NCBI RefSeq assembly: GCF_000235745.1
Contig: NZ_AGSX01000192.1
Span: 1-46,783 of the forward strand
Direction: 5' to 3'
DNA length: 46,783 bases
DNA from: Stutzerimonas stutzeri SDM-LAC
GTDB taxonomy: Bacteria > Pseudomonadota > Gammaproteobacteria > Pseudomonadales > Pseudomonadaceae
Shown: one piece after another, positions 19,380-29,734 of the stretch
Layout of the letters: every line of letters begins with the position of its first letter
How positions within the stretch are numbered: the first letter of the stretch is position 1
Notes under the pieces: generated by a model
What the model was told of the DNA's origin: nothing
Database searches by the model: none
Seen by the model: only the letters and a program-made list of their open reading frames with translations
Program-made: the position numbers and the translations under genes

Positions 19380-19462
19380 TCGCGCCGCCAAAAACGGCTG
19401 TGCGAAGTATCTCCGAAAGAACGGAGGGCGTCTGATTCGCAAGCTGTATCCGAGGAGAGCCA

Positions 19463-20278
19463 ATGAGCGCCGCCAACGCTAACGCCGTCGAGCTGAAGGG
19501 TGTCACCTTCAAGCGCGGTGAGCGGAGCATTTTCAATAACGTCGACATTGTCATTCCCCGCGGCAAGGTAACGGCCATCATGGGCCCTTCCGGCTGCGGC
19601 AAGACTACGTTGCTGCGCCTGATCGCCGCCCAGCTCAAGCCGACCCAAGGTGAAGTCTGGGTGGCTGGAACCAACTTGCCGACGCTGTCGCGTCGCGAGC
19701 TGTTCGATATGCGCAAGCAGATGGGGGTGCTGTTCCAGAGCGGCGCCTTGTTTACGGACCTGGATGTGTTCGAGAACGTCGCCTTCCCGCTGCGAGTCCA
19801 CACCAAGCTGCCCGAAGAGATGATCCGCGACATCGTTCTGATGAAGCTTCAGGCGGTTGGCCTGCGCGGCGCTGTCGAACTGATGCCAGAAGAACTGTCG
19901 GGAGGGATGAAGCGGCGGGTGGCGTTGGCGCGTGCGATTGCGCTGGATCCGCAGATCCTTATGTACGACGAACCTTTCGCTGGGCAGGACCCGATTGCCA
20001 TGGGCGTTCTGGTGCAGCTGATTCGATTGCTCACCGATGCGCTGGGGATCACCAGCATCGTCGTGTCCCACGACCTGGCCGAAACGGCGAGCATCGCTGA
20101 CTACATCTATGTGGTGGGAGACGCCCAGGTACTGGGGCAGGGGACACCAGCAGAGCTTCGCGAGTCGACCAATCCGAGGATCCAGCAGTTCATGAAAGGC
20201 GCTGCAGATGGCCCGGTGCCTTTCCACTTTCCTGCGCCGGCATACGCCGATGATCTGTTGCGAGGCTCCGATGCGTAA
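19463..20278 (+). CDS. mlaF: Phospholipid ABC transporter ATPase MlaF
   Basis: MlaF is the cytoplasmic ATPase of the MlaFEDB complex that maintains outer-membrane lipid asymmetry. The 271-residue protein has Walker A G-P-S-G-C-G-K-T at residues 41-48, signature E-L-S-G-G-M-K-R-R and Walker [13 protein letters not shown], the pattern particular to MCE-linked ATPases. A GGAGAG ribosome site precedes the ATG. The stop overlaps the mlaE start by 8 bases. Confidence 0.96.
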   Translation: MSAANANAVELKGVTFKRGERSIFNNVDIVIPRGKVTAIMGPSGCGKTTLLRLIAAQLKPTQGEVWVAGTNLPTLSRRELFDMRKQMGVLFQSGALFTDLDVFENVAFPLRVHTKLPEEMIRDIVLMKLQAVGLRGAVELMPEELSGGMKRRVALARAIALDPQILMYDEPFAGQDPIAMGVLVQLIRLLTDALGITSIVVSHDLAETASIADYIYVVGDAQVLGQGTPAELRESTNPRIQQFMKGAADGPVPFHFPAPAYADDLLRGSDA

Positions 20279-21068
20279 GCGTTCCTTGATCGAACGGATC
20301 CGTCTGATCGGCGAGGCTGGAATGAATGTGGTCGCAGCGCTGGGGCGCGCGACGCTGTTTCTTTTTCACGCCTTGTTCGGTCCCAGTGGTCTGGATAATC
20401 GATTTTCGCTGTTGGTGCGGCAGCTCTATTCCGTTGGTGTGCTCTCGCTTGCGATTGTTGTGGTCTCTGGAGTGTTCATCGGCATGGTGCTGGCCCTTCA
20501 GGGCTATAGCATTCTCAGCAGCTATGGCTCTGAGCAGGCCGTTGGGCAGATGGTGGCGCTTACGCTGTTGCGCGAACTGGGGCCGGTGGTCACGGCACTG
20601 TTGTTTGCCGGCCGCGCGGGATCTGCGTTGGCAGCCGAAATCGGCAACATGAAGTCCACCGAGCAGTTGTCCAGCCTGGAGATGATCGGTGTCGATCCGT
20701 TGAAATACATCGTCGCGCCGCGGCTATGGGCCGGCTTCATATCCCTGCCATTGCTCACCCTGATATTCAACGTCGTCGGCATCTGGGGCGGGGCAATGGT
20801 TGCGGTGGACTGGCTCGGAGTTTACGACGGCTCGTTCTGGGCCAATATGCAGAACAGTGTTGTCTTTGCCACTGACGTGCTCAACGGCGTCGTCAAGAGC
20901 CTGGTATTCGCCGTTGTGGTGACCTGGATCGCGGTATTTCAAGGCTATGACTGCGAGCCGACGTCCGAAGGTATCAGTCGCGCCACCACCCGAACCGTCG
21001 TCTATGCCTCGCTGGCTGTGCTCGGCCTCGACTTTATTCTGACCGCCTTGATGTTTGGAGATTTTTGA
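20271..21068 (+). CDS. mlaE: Phospholipid ABC transporter permease MlaE
   Basis: MlaE is the membrane permease of the Mla transporter. The 265-residue protein has five to six membrane helices and the MlaE-family signatures G-x-x-L-x-A-L-F-G-P-S near the N-terminus, [20 protein letters not shown] in the middle and [15 protein letters not shown] after it. ATG 20271 overlaps the end of mlaF and begins the conserved M-R-K-R-S; an in-frame upstream start would run deep into mlaF. Confidence 0.96.
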   Translation: MRKRSLIERIRLIGEAGMNVVAALGRATLFLFHALFGPSGLDNRFSLLVRQLYSVGVLSLAIVVVSGVFIGMVLALQGYSILSSYGSEQAVGQMVALTLLRELGPVVTALLFAGRAGSALAAEIGNMKSTEQLSSLEMIGVDPLKYIVAPRLWAGFISLPLLTLIFNVVGIWGGAMVAVDWLGVYDGSFWANMQNSVVFATDVLNGVVKSLVFAVVVTWIAVFQGYDCEPTSEGISRATTRTVVYASLAVLGLDFILTALMFGDF

Positions 21069-21526
21069 TGCGTATCCGCACCCTGGAAATAGGTGTTGGT
21101 CTGTTCCTGCTGGCGGGCGTTCTGGCCTTGCTGTTGCTGTCGCTGAGGGTCAGTGGCCTGAATGTCGACAGTACCGACACCTACAAGCTTTATGCGTATT
21201 TCGACAATATTGCCGGTCTGAGTGTCCGATCCAAGGTCACCATGGCAGGCGTGACCATCGGCAAGGTGACCGCCATCGATCTGGATCGCGAAAGCTATAC
21301 GGGACGTGTCACGCTGGAAGTCCAGAAAGACGTCGATATCCTGCCGACCGACTCCACGGCCTCGATCTTGACGGCTGGATTGCTCGGCGAGAAATACGTC
21401 GGCATCAGCGTCGGAGGTGAAGAGGAAACGCTTGGCGATGGCGACACGATCCGCGACACCCAGTCGTCTTTGGTACTGGAAGAGCTGATCGGCAAGTTTC
21501 TACTCAATTCGGTCAACAAAGAGTGA
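21068..21526 (+). CDS. mlaD: MCE-domain phospholipid-binding protein MlaD
   Basis: MlaD forms the hexameric MCE ring that passes phospholipid between MlaE and periplasmic MlaC. The 152-residue protein has one N-terminal membrane helix (about residues 7-27) and a single MCE domain with F-D-N-I-A-G-L-S-V-R-S-K-V-T-M-A-G-V and the later T-A-G-L-L-G-E-K-Y-V-G-I. The start ATG shares one base with the mlaE stop (TGATG). Confidence 0.96.
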   Translation: MRIRTLEIGVGLFLLAGVLALLLLSLRVSGLNVDSTDTYKLYAYFDNIAGLSVRSKVTMAGVTIGKVTAIDLDRESYTGRVTLEVQKDVDILPTDSTASILTAGLLGEKYVGISVGGEEETLGDGDTIRDTQSSLVLEELIGKFLLNSVNKE

Positions 21527-21537
21527 GGTGCAACCCC

Positions 21538-22188
21538 ATGATGACTGCCCTGCGTCGCGGCTTGCTGGTTTTGCTGGCGTCCTTTCCCTTGCTGGTTCAG
21601 GCAGCGCCTAGCGCCCATGAGGTGATTCAGCGGACCACCGACGAACTACTTACCGATCTCAAGACGAACAAGGAACAGTACCGCCAGGATCCGAGCGCCT
21701 TCTACGAATCGCTCAATCGCATTCTAGGGCCGGTGGTGGATGCCGAAGGCATTTCGCGGAGCATCATGACCGTGAAGTACTCGCGCAGTGCTACGCCAGC
21801 GCAGATGACGCGCTTCCAGGAAAACTTCAAGCGCAGTCTGATGCAGTTCTATGGCAATGCGCTGCTGGAATACAACAATCAGCAGATCAAAGTGCTGCCT
21901 ACGAGCGGCAAGCAGGACCCCAAGCGCACCAGTGTCGGCATGGAAGTGACCGGGCGCCAGGGCGAGATCTATCCGGTCTCCTACACCATGGTCAACCATG
22001 ATGGAAATTGGATGGTCCGCAACGTAATCATCAACGGCATCAACATCGGCAAGCTGTTCCGTGATCAGTTTGCCGACGCCATGCAGAAAAACAACGGCGA
22101 CCTGGACAAGACCATCGATGGATGGGCCGAAGTGGTGGCGCGTGCCAAGGACACCGAGGCGGGTCAGCAGGCGGCGGGCGATGAGTGA
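21538..22188 (+). CDS. mlaC: Periplasmic phospholipid shuttle MlaC
   Basis: MlaC ferries phospholipids between the outer-membrane MlaA complex and MlaFEDB. The 216-residue protein has a signal peptide (about residues 1-22, ending L-V-Q-A-A-P) and the Tgt2/MlaC domain. ATG 21538 is preserved by a GAGGTG ribosome site overlapping the mlaD stop; the next codon is also ATG, so the start could be one residue shorter. The end overlaps mlaB by 8 bases. mlaA is not in this window, as is usual. Confidence 0.95.
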   Translation: MMTALRRGLLVLLASFPLLVQAAPSAHEVIQRTTDELLTDLKTNKEQYRQDPSAFYESLNRILGPVVDAEGISRSIMTVKYSRSATPAQMTRFQENFKRSLMQFYGNALLEYNNQQIKVLPTSGKQDPKRTSVGMEVTGRQGEIYPVSYTMVNHDGNWMVRNVIINGINIGKLFRDQFADAMQKNNGDLDKTIDGWAEVVARAKDTEAGQQAAGDE

Positions 22189-22504
22189 CGGACGGGTCGA
22201 GGGCGCTGGCGGTGAGCTTCGCCTGGCTGGCGTGCTTGATTACCAGTCCGGCCCTGCCCTGCGGCAGCAAGGCCAGGCGCTGATTCGTCAGGCCAAGGGC
22301 GCGCGTCTGTCAGTTGATTGCAGCGCGGTTGAGCGATCCAGCAGCGTCGGCTTGTCGTTGCTGCTGGCCTTCACACGCGATGCGCAAAAACAGGGCGATA
22401 AGCTCATCGTCACCAATCTGCCCGAGGATATGCGCGAGCTCGCGCGGGTGTCCGGTTTGCTGGATGTATTGTCGCTGACGAGCGAAACAGAGGAAGCTGT
22501 CTGA
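22181..22504 (+). CDS. mlaB: STAS-domain protein MlaB
   Basis: MlaB is a small cytoplasmic STAS-domain subunit that binds MlaF and is required for ATPase activity. The 107-residue protein shows the STAS pattern: D-C-S-A-V-E-R-S-S-S-V-G-L-S-L-L-L-A around residues 46-63, with the conserved serines at the helix start, followed by a V-T-N-L-P-E-D strand. Start 22181 overlaps mlaC by 8 bases, and its stop shares one base with the following ATG, so it sits in a translationally coupled chain. Confidence 0.93.
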   Translation: MSDGRVEGAGGELRLAGVLDYQSGPALRQQGQALIRQAKGARLSVDCSAVERSSSVGLSLLLAFTRDAQKQGDKLIVTNLPEDMRELARVSGLLDVLSLTSETEEAV

Positions 22505-22986
22505 TGTTGCTGCGCTGGGCTGAATCGACGCGAGCCAAGGTGCACTCGGTGGCTGAGTCGTTGGGTAATCTTCTGGTCGAGACCTTTCACTACCTGTCGC
22601 TGTTCGCGATCGGCGCGGTTACCGCCTGGGCCGGGCTGGTTGCATTTCTGGGCATGGTGGAAAAGGGCAGCATCAGCGTTGATGACATCTTGCTGCTGTT
22701 TATCTATCTAGAACTCGGTGCGATGGTCGGTATCTATTTCAAGACCAACCACATGCCGGTGCGCTTCTTGATCTATGTGGCCATCACCGCATTGACCCGG
22801 CTGCTGATTTCCGACGTCTCGCACCATCACCGTCCGGATATGGGCGTCGTCTATATTTCCGGTGCGATCCTGCTGCTGGCGGTGGCTATTCTGGTGGTGC
22901 GCTTCGCGTCATCCCGTTTCCCGGCGGTGGCGCCAACCAGTCGACATCCGCAGCGGCGCGACACCGATGCCGAGGCGCTCGACTGA
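22504..22986 (+). CDS. PsiE-family membrane protein
   Basis: This 160-residue protein matches the phosphate-starvation-inducible PsiE family: four membrane helices, the central L-L-L-F-I-Y-L-E-L-G-A-M-V-G-I-Y-F segment and then K-T-N-H-M-P-V-R-F-L-I-Y. The molecular function of PsiE is not known. The gene starts on the last base of the mlaB stop (TGATG), so it is translationally coupled to the Mla operon. A terminator follows directly. I do not recall this gene at this place in P. aeruginosa, where ibaG follows mlaB. The C-terminus is a short charged tail. Confidence 0.88.
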   Translation: MLLRWAESTRAKVHSVAESLGNLLVETFHYLSLFAIGAVTAWAGLVAFLGMVEKGSISVDDILLLFIYLELGAMVGIYFKTNHMPVRFLIYVAITALTRLLISDVSHHHRPDMGVVYISGAILLLAVAILVVRFASSRFPAVAPTSRHPQRRDTDAEALD

Positions 22987-22999
22987 ATGCGGCTTCGTC

Positions 23000-23040
23000 A
23001 GCCCGCGTGGCTTCGGGGTTCGCAGTCCCCGGGCTTTTTT
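23000..23040 (+). terminator. Intrinsic terminator of the mla-psiE operon
   Basis: AGCCCG (23000-23005) pairs with CGGGCT (23030-23035), with an inner GGG/CCC stem, followed directly by a run of six T ending at 23040. It begins 13 bases after the PsiE-family stop codon. Its 3' half overlaps the spacer of the next promoter. Confidence 0.8.
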
Positions 23041-23047
23041 GTATGAT
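23019..23047 (+). promoter_or_regulatory. Sigma-70 promoter for ibaG-murA, overlapping the terminator
   Basis: TTCGCA (23019-23024), a 17-base spacer and TATGAT (23042-23047) fit a sigma-70 promoter. The spacer contains the CCCCGGGC arm and the T run of the upstream terminator. The ibaG ATG lies about 32 bases beyond the expected start point. Confidence 0.6.
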
Positions 23048-23085
23048 GGCCGGCCGTGCGCGTCCGGCGCCGATCGAGGTTGAAC

Positions 23086-23325
23086 ATGCAGGCCGTAGAA
23101 GTTAAGAATTTTCTGGAAGAGAAACTTTCAGGCGCTCAGGTGGAAGTCGAAGGCGAGGGCTGCAACTTCCAGCTGAATGTGGTCAGCGACGAGTTGGCAG
23201 GCATGAGCCCGGTCAAGCGTCAGCAGCAGATTTATGCTCATCTGAATCCGTGGATCGCTGACGGCAGCATCCACGCCGTAACGATGAAGTTCTTCAGTCG
23301 TGCCGACTGGCTTGCGCTCAACTGA
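23086..23325 (+). CDS. ibaG: BolA-family protein IbaG (YrbA)
   Basis: IbaG is a small BolA-like protein that partners with monothiol glutaredoxin in iron-sulfur handling and acid response. The 79-residue protein has the BolA fold with the conserved C-x-F-x-L-x-V-V-S-D-x-F/L-x-G segment (C25 onward) and a C-terminal H-A-V-T-M-K-F-F-S motif containing the conserved histidine. The ATG at 23086 is preceded by a GAGGT ribosome site. It is usually found between mla genes and murA, as here. Confidence 0.94.
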   Translation: MQAVEVKNFLEEKLSGAQVEVEGEGCNFQLNVVSDELAGMSPVKRQQQIYAHLNPWIADGSIHAVTMKFFSRADWLALN

Positions 23326-23370
23326 TCGCCAGTCACGTCAGGCATCTCCCAGTCCGTGTGCGCAGCCTGA

Positions 23371-24692
<1,322 letters not shown>

Positions 24693-24693
<1 letters not shown>

Positions 24694-24710
24694 GGCGGCA
24701 TCGCCTTTTT
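24693..24710 (+). terminator. Short intrinsic terminator after murA
   Basis: AGGCG and CGCCT form a 5-base stem with a 4-base loop, followed by TTTT. It starts at the last base of the murA stop codon. The stem is short, so read-through to hisG is possible. Confidence 0.55.
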
Positions 24711-24776
24711 GTAGGAGCCAGCTTGCTGGCGATCAAAGCAGTCCGAGCCGTTATCGGGCGCCAGCCCGCTGGCACC
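24711..24776. repeat. REP-like inverted pair between murA and hisG
   Basis: Two palindromes, GCCAGC-TT-GCTGGC (24717-24730) and GCCAGC-CC-GCTGGC (24760-24773), flank about 29 bases. The left unit carries the head GTAGGA, and the right unit read from the minus strand has GGTGCCAGC, so the units face each other as in REP doublets. They are non-coding and lie directly behind the murA terminator. Confidence 0.7.
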
Positions 24777-24817
24777 AGCCTGTGACGGTCGAACGAGCGG
24801 AACACAAGGATTAACGC

Positions 24818-25447
24818 ATGCTCACCATCGCCCTGTCCAAAGGTCGCATCCTCGACGATACCCTGCCGCTGCTGGCGTCCGCCGGTATCGTCCCTACCGA
24901 GAACCCGGAAAAAAGCCGCAAGCTGATCATTCCGACTACGCAGGACGATGTGCGTCTGCTGATCGTGCGGGCCACGGACGTGCCGACTTACGTCGAGCAC
25001 GGCGCAGCGGATCTCGGCGTCGCGGGCAAGGATGTGCTGATGGAATACGGTGGCCAGGGGCTGTATGAGCCGCTGGACCTGCGAATCGCCAACTGCAAGC
25101 TGATGACAGCCGGAAAGGTCGGTGCGGCAGAGCCCAAGGGGCGTCTGCGGGTCGCGACCAAGTTCGTCAACGTCGCCAAGCGTTACTACGCCGAGCAAGG
25201 CCGACAGGTCGACATCATCAAGCTGTACGGCTCGATGGAGCTCGCACCGCTGGTGGGGTTGGCGGACAAGATCATCGACGTGGTCGACACCGGCAATACG
25301 TTGCGTGCCAATGGTTTGGAGCCCCAGGACCTGATCGCCATGATCAGCTCGCGCCTGGTGGTCAACAAGGCCTCTATGAAGATGCAGCATGCGCGCATCC
25401 AGGCCCTGATCGATGCGCTGCAGAGCGCCATTGCACACCACGATTGA
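24818..25447 (+). CDS. hisG: ATP phosphoribosyltransferase, short form HisG
   Basis: HisG catalyses the first step of histidine synthesis, joining ATP and PRPP. At 209 residues it is the short form, which lacks the regulatory C-terminal domain and needs HisZ as partner; hisZ is not in this window. The PRPP-binding region [14 protein letters not shown] is present near residues 154-167. The start [10 protein letters not shown] is canonical. hisD follows after 112 bases. Confidence 0.97.
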   Translation: MLTIALSKGRILDDTLPLLASAGIVPTENPEKSRKLIIPTTQDDVRLLIVRATDVPTYVEHGAADLGVAGKDVLMEYGGQGLYEPLDLRIANCKLMTAGKVGAAEPKGRLRVATKFVNVAKRYYAEQGRQVDIIKLYGSMELAPLVGLADKIIDVVDTGNTLRANGLEPQDLIAMISSRLVVNKASMKMQHARIQALIDALQSAIAHHD

Positions 25448-25559
25448 TTAACCGCCAGCCGATCCGCGTCATAGCCTAAATTTTCAGGTGCCCGCGCGGT
25501 CGGCTTGTTAGTCTAGGGCGCCTGACCATCGCTGTACTCATTCCTTCATGAGGCCCGTT

Positions 25560-26870
25560 ATGACCGCTCCCATCGACATCCGCCGACTCAATGCTGCTGA
25601 TCCCGATTTCGCGCGACATCTGGATCATCTGCTGAGCTGGGAAAGCGTGTCTGATGATGGCGTCAATCAGCGGGTGCTGGAGATTATCCGAACCGTCCGC
25701 GAGCGTGGCGATGCCGCATTAGTGGAGTTGACCCAGCGCTTCGACGGCCTTGAAGTCGCGTCCATGGCTGACTTGATCCTGCCGCGCGAGCGGCTTGAAC
25801 TGGCGCTGACGCGAATCAGCCCGGCTCAGCGTCAGGCGTTGGAAGCGGCGGCGGAACGTGTCCGTATCTACCACGAACGGCAAAAGCAGGACTCCTGGAC
25901 CTACACCGAAGCGGATGGCACCGTGCTTGGGCAGAAAGTCACCCCGCTTGATCGCGCCGGCCTCTATGTGCCGGGTGGCAAGGCATCGTATCCGTCTTCT
26001 GTATTGATGAACGCTATCCCGGCAAAGGTTGCCGGGGTGCCGGAAGTCGTGATGGTGGTGCCCACTCCGCGCGGTGAGATCAATGAACTGGTGTTGGCGG
26101 CGGCGTGCATCTCTGGTGTCGATCGGGTGTTCACCATCGGTGGCGCTCAGGCCGTCGCGGCGCTGGCCTACGGGACTGAAAGCGTTCCGCCAGTCGACAA
26201 GATCGTCGGGCCTGGCAACATCTATGTCGCGACGGCCAAGCGTCACGTGTTCGGCAAGGTCGGCATCGATATGATCGCTGGTCCCTCCGAAATCCTGGTG
26301 GTGTGCGACGGCCAGACCGATCCCGACTGGATCGCCATGGACCTGTTTTCCCAGGCCGAGCACGACGAGGATGCGCAGTCGATCCTGGTCAGCCCGGATG
26401 CGGACTTCCTCGACCGGGTCGCTGAAAGCATTTCCCGTTTGCTGCCAAGCCTTGAACGTGGCGAGATCGCCCGCGCCTCGCTGCAGGGGCGTGGGGCGCT
26501 GATTCAGGTTGCCGACATGCAGCAGGCGATCGATGTCGCTAATCGCATTGCGCCCGAGCACCTTGAGCTGTCGGTGGCTGATCCCGATGCGTGGCTGCCG
26601 CAAATTCGACACGCCGGGGCGATCTTCATGGGGCGTTATACGGCCGAGGCGCTGGGCGACTATTGCGCCGGCCCGAATCACGTCCTGCCCACCTCGGGCA
26701 CAGCGCGGTTCTCGTCACCCTTGGGCGTTTACGATTTCCAGAAGCGCTCGTCGATCATCAACTGTTCGGCAGAAGGCGCGTCCGAATTGGGCAAGGTGGC
26801 CTCGGTGCTGGCGCGCGGCGAGTCGCTGACCGCTCACGCCCGCAGCGCCGAATATCGGATAAAACGGTAA
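25560..26870 (+). CDS. hisD: Histidinol dehydrogenase HisD
   Basis: HisD oxidises histidinol to histidine in two NAD-dependent steps using a zinc ion. The 436-residue protein shows the Rossmann parts and the family signature spanning the region [10 protein letters not shown] and [10 protein letters not shown], with the catalytic glutamate/histidine pair later in [11 protein letters not shown] 25560 is chosen because TGAGGC lies 6-11 bases upstream as a ribosome site; the in-frame ATG at 25548 has none and adds only four residues. Confidence 0.96.
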   Translation: MTAPIDIRRLNAADPDFARHLDHLLSWESVSDDGVNQRVLEIIRTVRERGDAALVELTQRFDGLEVASMADLILPRERLELALTRISPAQRQALEAAAERVRIYHERQKQDSWTYTEADGTVLGQKVTPLDRAGLYVPGGKASYPSSVLMNAIPAKVAGVPEVVMVVPTPRGEINELVLAAACISGVDRVFTIGGAQAVAALAYGTESVPPVDKIVGPGNIYVATAKRHVFGKVGIDMIAGPSEILVVCDGQTDPDWIAMDLFSQAEHDEDAQSILVSPDADFLDRVAESISRLLPSLERGEIARASLQGRGALIQVADMQQAIDVANRIAPEHLELSVADPDAWLPQIRHAGAIFMGRYTAEALGDYCAGPNHVLPTSGTARFSSPLGVYDFQKRSSIINCSAEGASELGKVASVLARGESLTAHARSAEYRIKR

Positions 26871-26907
26871 AGCTGAACAAAGCGCTGCGGGCTTGAGGGC
26901 TGGACGT

Positions 26908-26967
26908 GTAGGCGCGAGCTTGCTCGCGACCGCCTTCAAAAGCTTCGCCAGCAAGCTAGCTCCTACG
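26908..26967. repeat. REP doublet between hisD and hisC
   Basis: Two palindromes in opposite orientation: GCGAGC-TT-GCTCGC (26914-26927) preceded by GTAG, and GCCAGC-AA-GCTAGC (26947-26960, one mismatch) followed by TCCTAC, the mirror of the head. The whole is a 60-base inverted pair, the usual form of mobilised REP units (REPIN). A REP transposase gene is not present in the window. Confidence 0.75.
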
Positions 26968-27064
26968 GTTGGGGGGGCAGCCAAGGCTGGGTCTTGCCCG
27001 CGTGCGCTTTCGTTTAGCCTCCAGCCTCTAGCGATCAAACCATTTGAATCAAGGAATAAGGCCG

Positions 27065-28120
27065 ATGAGCAAATTCTGGAGCCCCTTCGTCAAAGCGCTG
27101 GTTCCCTATGTGCCGGGTGAGCAGCCAAAGCTTACCAATCTGGTCAAGCTCAACACCAATGAGAACCCCTACGGCCCTTCGCCCAAGGCGCTTGCAGCGA
27201 TGCAGGCGGAGCTGAACGACAACCTGCGGCTGTACCCCGATCCGAACGGCGAGCGCCTCAAGCGCGCTGTCGCTGATTACTACCACGTCCGGCCTGAGCA
27301 GGTTTTCGTCGGCAATGGTTCGGACGAGGTGCTTGCTCACGTTTTCCATGGGCTTTTCCAGCATGACAAGCCGCTGCTGTTTCCCGACGTGACCTACAGT
27401 TTCTACCCGGTCTATTGCGGCCTGTATGGCATCGACTACGAAACCATCGCGCTGGACGACCGTTTCCAGATCGAGGTAGCCGATTACGCCCGGCCCAACG
27501 GGGGCATCATTTTCCCCAATCCCAACGCGCCGACGGGTTGCCTGCTGGCGCTCGAAGTGATCGAGCGGCTGCTGCAGGCAAGCCCCGATTCGGTGGTCGT
27601 GGTCGATGAGGCCTACATCGATTTTGGTGGCGAGTCAGCAATCGCGTTAGTGGACCGCTACCCGAACCTGCTGGTCACCCAGACCCTCTCCAAATCACGC
27701 TCCCTGGCAGGTCTGCGCGTTGGTCTGGCAGTAGGGCATCCGGACCTGATCGAGGCGCTGGAACGCATCAAGAACAGTTTCAACTCTTATCCGTTGGACC
27801 GCATCGCCATTGCCGGCGCTGCGGCAGCATTTGAGGACCGCGCCTATTTCGAGCACACCTGCCAGCAGGTGATCGCCAGTCGCGAGGCCGTCACGGCGTC
27901 GATGCAGGCGTTGGGCTTTGAGGTGCTGCCCTCGGCGGCGAACTTCATCTTCGCGCGGCATTTGCAGCGCGACGCTGCTGCGCTGGCGGCGGGGCTGCGT
28001 GAGCACGGTGTTATCGTGCGGCACTTCAAGCTGGGGCGAATCGAGCAGTTTCTGCGGATCAGTATCGGCGCACCGGAGCAAAATCAGGCATTGCTCGATG
28101 CGCTGAAACGTATTGTTTGA
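27065..28120 (+). CDS. hisC: Histidinol-phosphate aminotransferase HisC
   Basis: HisC transfers an amino group from glutamate to imidazole-acetol phosphate in histidine synthesis. The 351-residue class II aminotransferase has the PLP lysine K210 in [12 protein letters not shown], the N-P-N-A-P-T-G motif near residue 152 and the V-D-E-A-Y-I-D-F strand. ATG 27065 is chosen because an AAGGAATAAGG ribosome region precedes it. It is separated from hisD by a REP doublet. Pseudomonads often have a second hisC elsewhere. Confidence 0.96.
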   Translation: MSKFWSPFVKALVPYVPGEQPKLTNLVKLNTNENPYGPSPKALAAMQAELNDNLRLYPDPNGERLKRAVADYYHVRPEQVFVGNGSDEVLAHVFHGLFQHDKPLLFPDVTYSFYPVYCGLYGIDYETIALDDRFQIEVADYARPNGGIIFPNPNAPTGCLLALEVIERLLQASPDSVVVVDEAYIDFGGESAIALVDRYPNLLVTQTLSKSRSLAGLRVGLAVGHPDLIEALERIKNSFNSYPLDRIAIAGAAAAFEDRAYFEHTCQQVIASREAVTASMQALGFEVLPSAANFIFARHLQRDAAALAAGLREHGVIVRHFKLGRIEQFLRISIGAPEQNQALLDALKRIV

Positions 28121-28363
28121 TTGGGTTCGCCACGAGCCAGCGGCTGTCTCCGGTCGCTGGTAATAGCAGCGCAGTCTGATCGTATTCGCTGTTACCCGAG
28201 CACCCCGCTTGGCATAGGCCGGGCAGCGTGTTTCGCACCTTTTGGGTGGTCGCTCCGCTTGGCTGAGTCTCCGCCCGGTTTGTGCCTCACGCCGCGCGCG
28301 GAGCAGTAACCTGCTCTCGCTCCGACAGCATCTCGATAACACTTGATTGGGCGAACGACCCGG

Positions 28364-29521
28364 CTATTGGGGCGTTTTCTCCACCAGTGGCCGCATGCCC
28401 ACTTCGGCCGTAAGCGTCAGCGGTTTGCCATTACGCAGAATGTCGATATCAATCTTGTCCCCAGGCCTCACGCGGGCAACCTGGTTCATTGAGCTGCGAC
28501 CATCGCTTGCTTGCTGCCCATCGATGCTGAGGATCAGGTCGCCCGGTAGCAGGCCGGCGCGTTCAGCCGGCCCATCCCGATAGACGCCGGCCACCACGAT
28601 TCCGGGCCGACCGGCCTGACCGAAGGATTCAGCCAGCTCCGGTGTGAGCGATTGCACCTCCACGCCGAGCCAGCCGCGAATGACTTGACCGTGCTCGATG
28701 ATGGACTTCATCACGTCCATGGCGAGTTTCACCGGGATGGCGAAGCCGATACCTTGCGAGCCGCCGGATTCGGAAATGATCGCCGTGTTGATACCAATCA
28801 GATGGCCGGCGGTGTCCACCAGTGCACCACCCGAATTGCCGCGGTTGATCGCTGCGTCGGTCTGGATAAAGTCTTCGTAGGTATTAAGACCGAGCTGGTT
28901 GCGGCCGGTCGCGCTGATGATCCCCATCGTCACGGTTTGTCCCACACCGAACGGATTGCCGATCGCCAGTGTCACGTCGCCGATGCGGATGCCATCCGAG
29001 CGGCCGATGGTGATTGCCGGAAGCTCTGCCAGGTCGATCTTGAGCACTGCTAGATCGGTTTCCGGATCGCTGCCGATTACCCGTGCAAGGGTTTCTCGTC
29101 CATCGCGTAGCGCCACGACGATCTGTTCTGCATTCGCCGTGACGTGGTTATTGGTGAGCAGGTAGCCTTCCGGACTCATGATCACGGCCGAACCGAGGCT
29201 CGACTCCATGCGACGTTGGCGCGGCAGGTTGTCCCCGTAGAAGCGCCGGAACAGTGGGTCGTCCTTGAGCATTGGCGGCTGGCTGGCGCTGTCGATCACC
29301 TTGGTGGTGTAGAGATTGGCCACCGCGGGCGCAGCGCTGCTGACCGCATTGGCATAGGAGTAGGGACCTTGCTGGGGTATGCCGATCAGCGGCGCTTGCT
29401 GCAGGCTGTATTCCGGTTCGGCGCCGAGCCCTACCAGATGCGGGTAGCGCTGAATGATCAGCAGGGCCACCAGCAGGCCTACCAGCAACGGCCAGCCAAA
29501 AAAACGCAGGGCATTGATCAT
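28364..29521 (-). CDS. algW: Periplasmic serine protease AlgW (DegS-like)
   Basis: AlgW is the site-1 protease that senses misfolded outer-membrane proteins through its PDZ domain and cuts the anti-sigma factor MucA, releasing AlgU (sigma-E). The 385-residue protein has one N-terminal membrane helix (residues 9-23), the trypsin-like triad H126 (N-N-H-V), D156 (E-T-D-L-A-V-L) and S230 (R-G-N-S-G-G), and one C-terminal PDZ domain (about 280-372). One PDZ rather than two places it with DegS/AlgW, not DegP. The start at 29521 is chosen from the family N-terminus; the frame is open up to 29701 but that part is unconserved. MucA and AlgU are not in this window. Confidence 0.94.
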   Translation of the reverse strand: MINALRFFGWPLLVGLLVALLIIQRYPHLVGLGAEPEYSLQQAPLIGIPQQGPYSYANAVSSAAPAVANLYTTKVIDSASQPPMLKDDPLFRRFYGDNLPRQRRMESSLGSAVIMSPEGYLLTNNHVTANAEQIVVALRDGRETLARVIGSDPETDLAVLKIDLAELPAITIGRSDGIRIGDVTLAIGNPFGVGQTVTMGIISATGRNQLGLNTYEDFIQTDAAINRGNSGGALVDTAGHLIGINTAIISESGGSQGIGFAIPVKLAMDVMKSIIEHGQVIRGWLGVEVQSLTPELAESFGQAGRPGIVVAGVYRDGPAERAGLLPGDLILSIDGQQASDGRSSMNQVARVRPGDKIDIDILRNGKPLTLTAEVGMRPLVEKTPQ

Positions 29522-29578
29522 CGCGATGGAAAGTCCGGACAGGTTGCGGAAGGCGAGAGCGCCTCTTAAGGTGGCCGC

Positions 29579-29584
29579 ATTATA
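29579..29584 (-). promoter_or_regulatory. Candidate -10 element of algW
   Basis: The minus strand reads a perfect TATAAT about 57 bases before the chosen algW start. No convincing -35 hexamer stands at 16-18 bases. If real, it also rules out the longer N-terminal extension of algW. Confidence 0.45.
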
Positions 29585-29734
29585 CGAAGCTTGCCGCGAA
29601 ATGCAGCCTTGCTGGTGGCAAAACTGCATCGCAACGCCCGGAATGCTTAACCCGTATCGTTCCTGATTGGCTGTCCGGCCTGTTTTCGTCAACGACACCA
29701 CTTTCGACCAACTGATTCACAGAAGGATGCTTGC

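Noticed and set aside
19203-19463. N-terminal extension of kdsD
   Set aside because: Crosses the kdsD and mla promoters and is unlike any KdsD N-terminus.
28121-28363. Gap between hisC and algW as a possible gene or RNA
   Set aside because: Only a weak stem (CCAGCG/CGCTGG at 28137-28160) without a T run; nothing supportable.
29522-29701. N-terminal extension of algW
   Set aside because: Unconserved, contains a likely -10 element, and the AlgW membrane anchor begins just after 29521.
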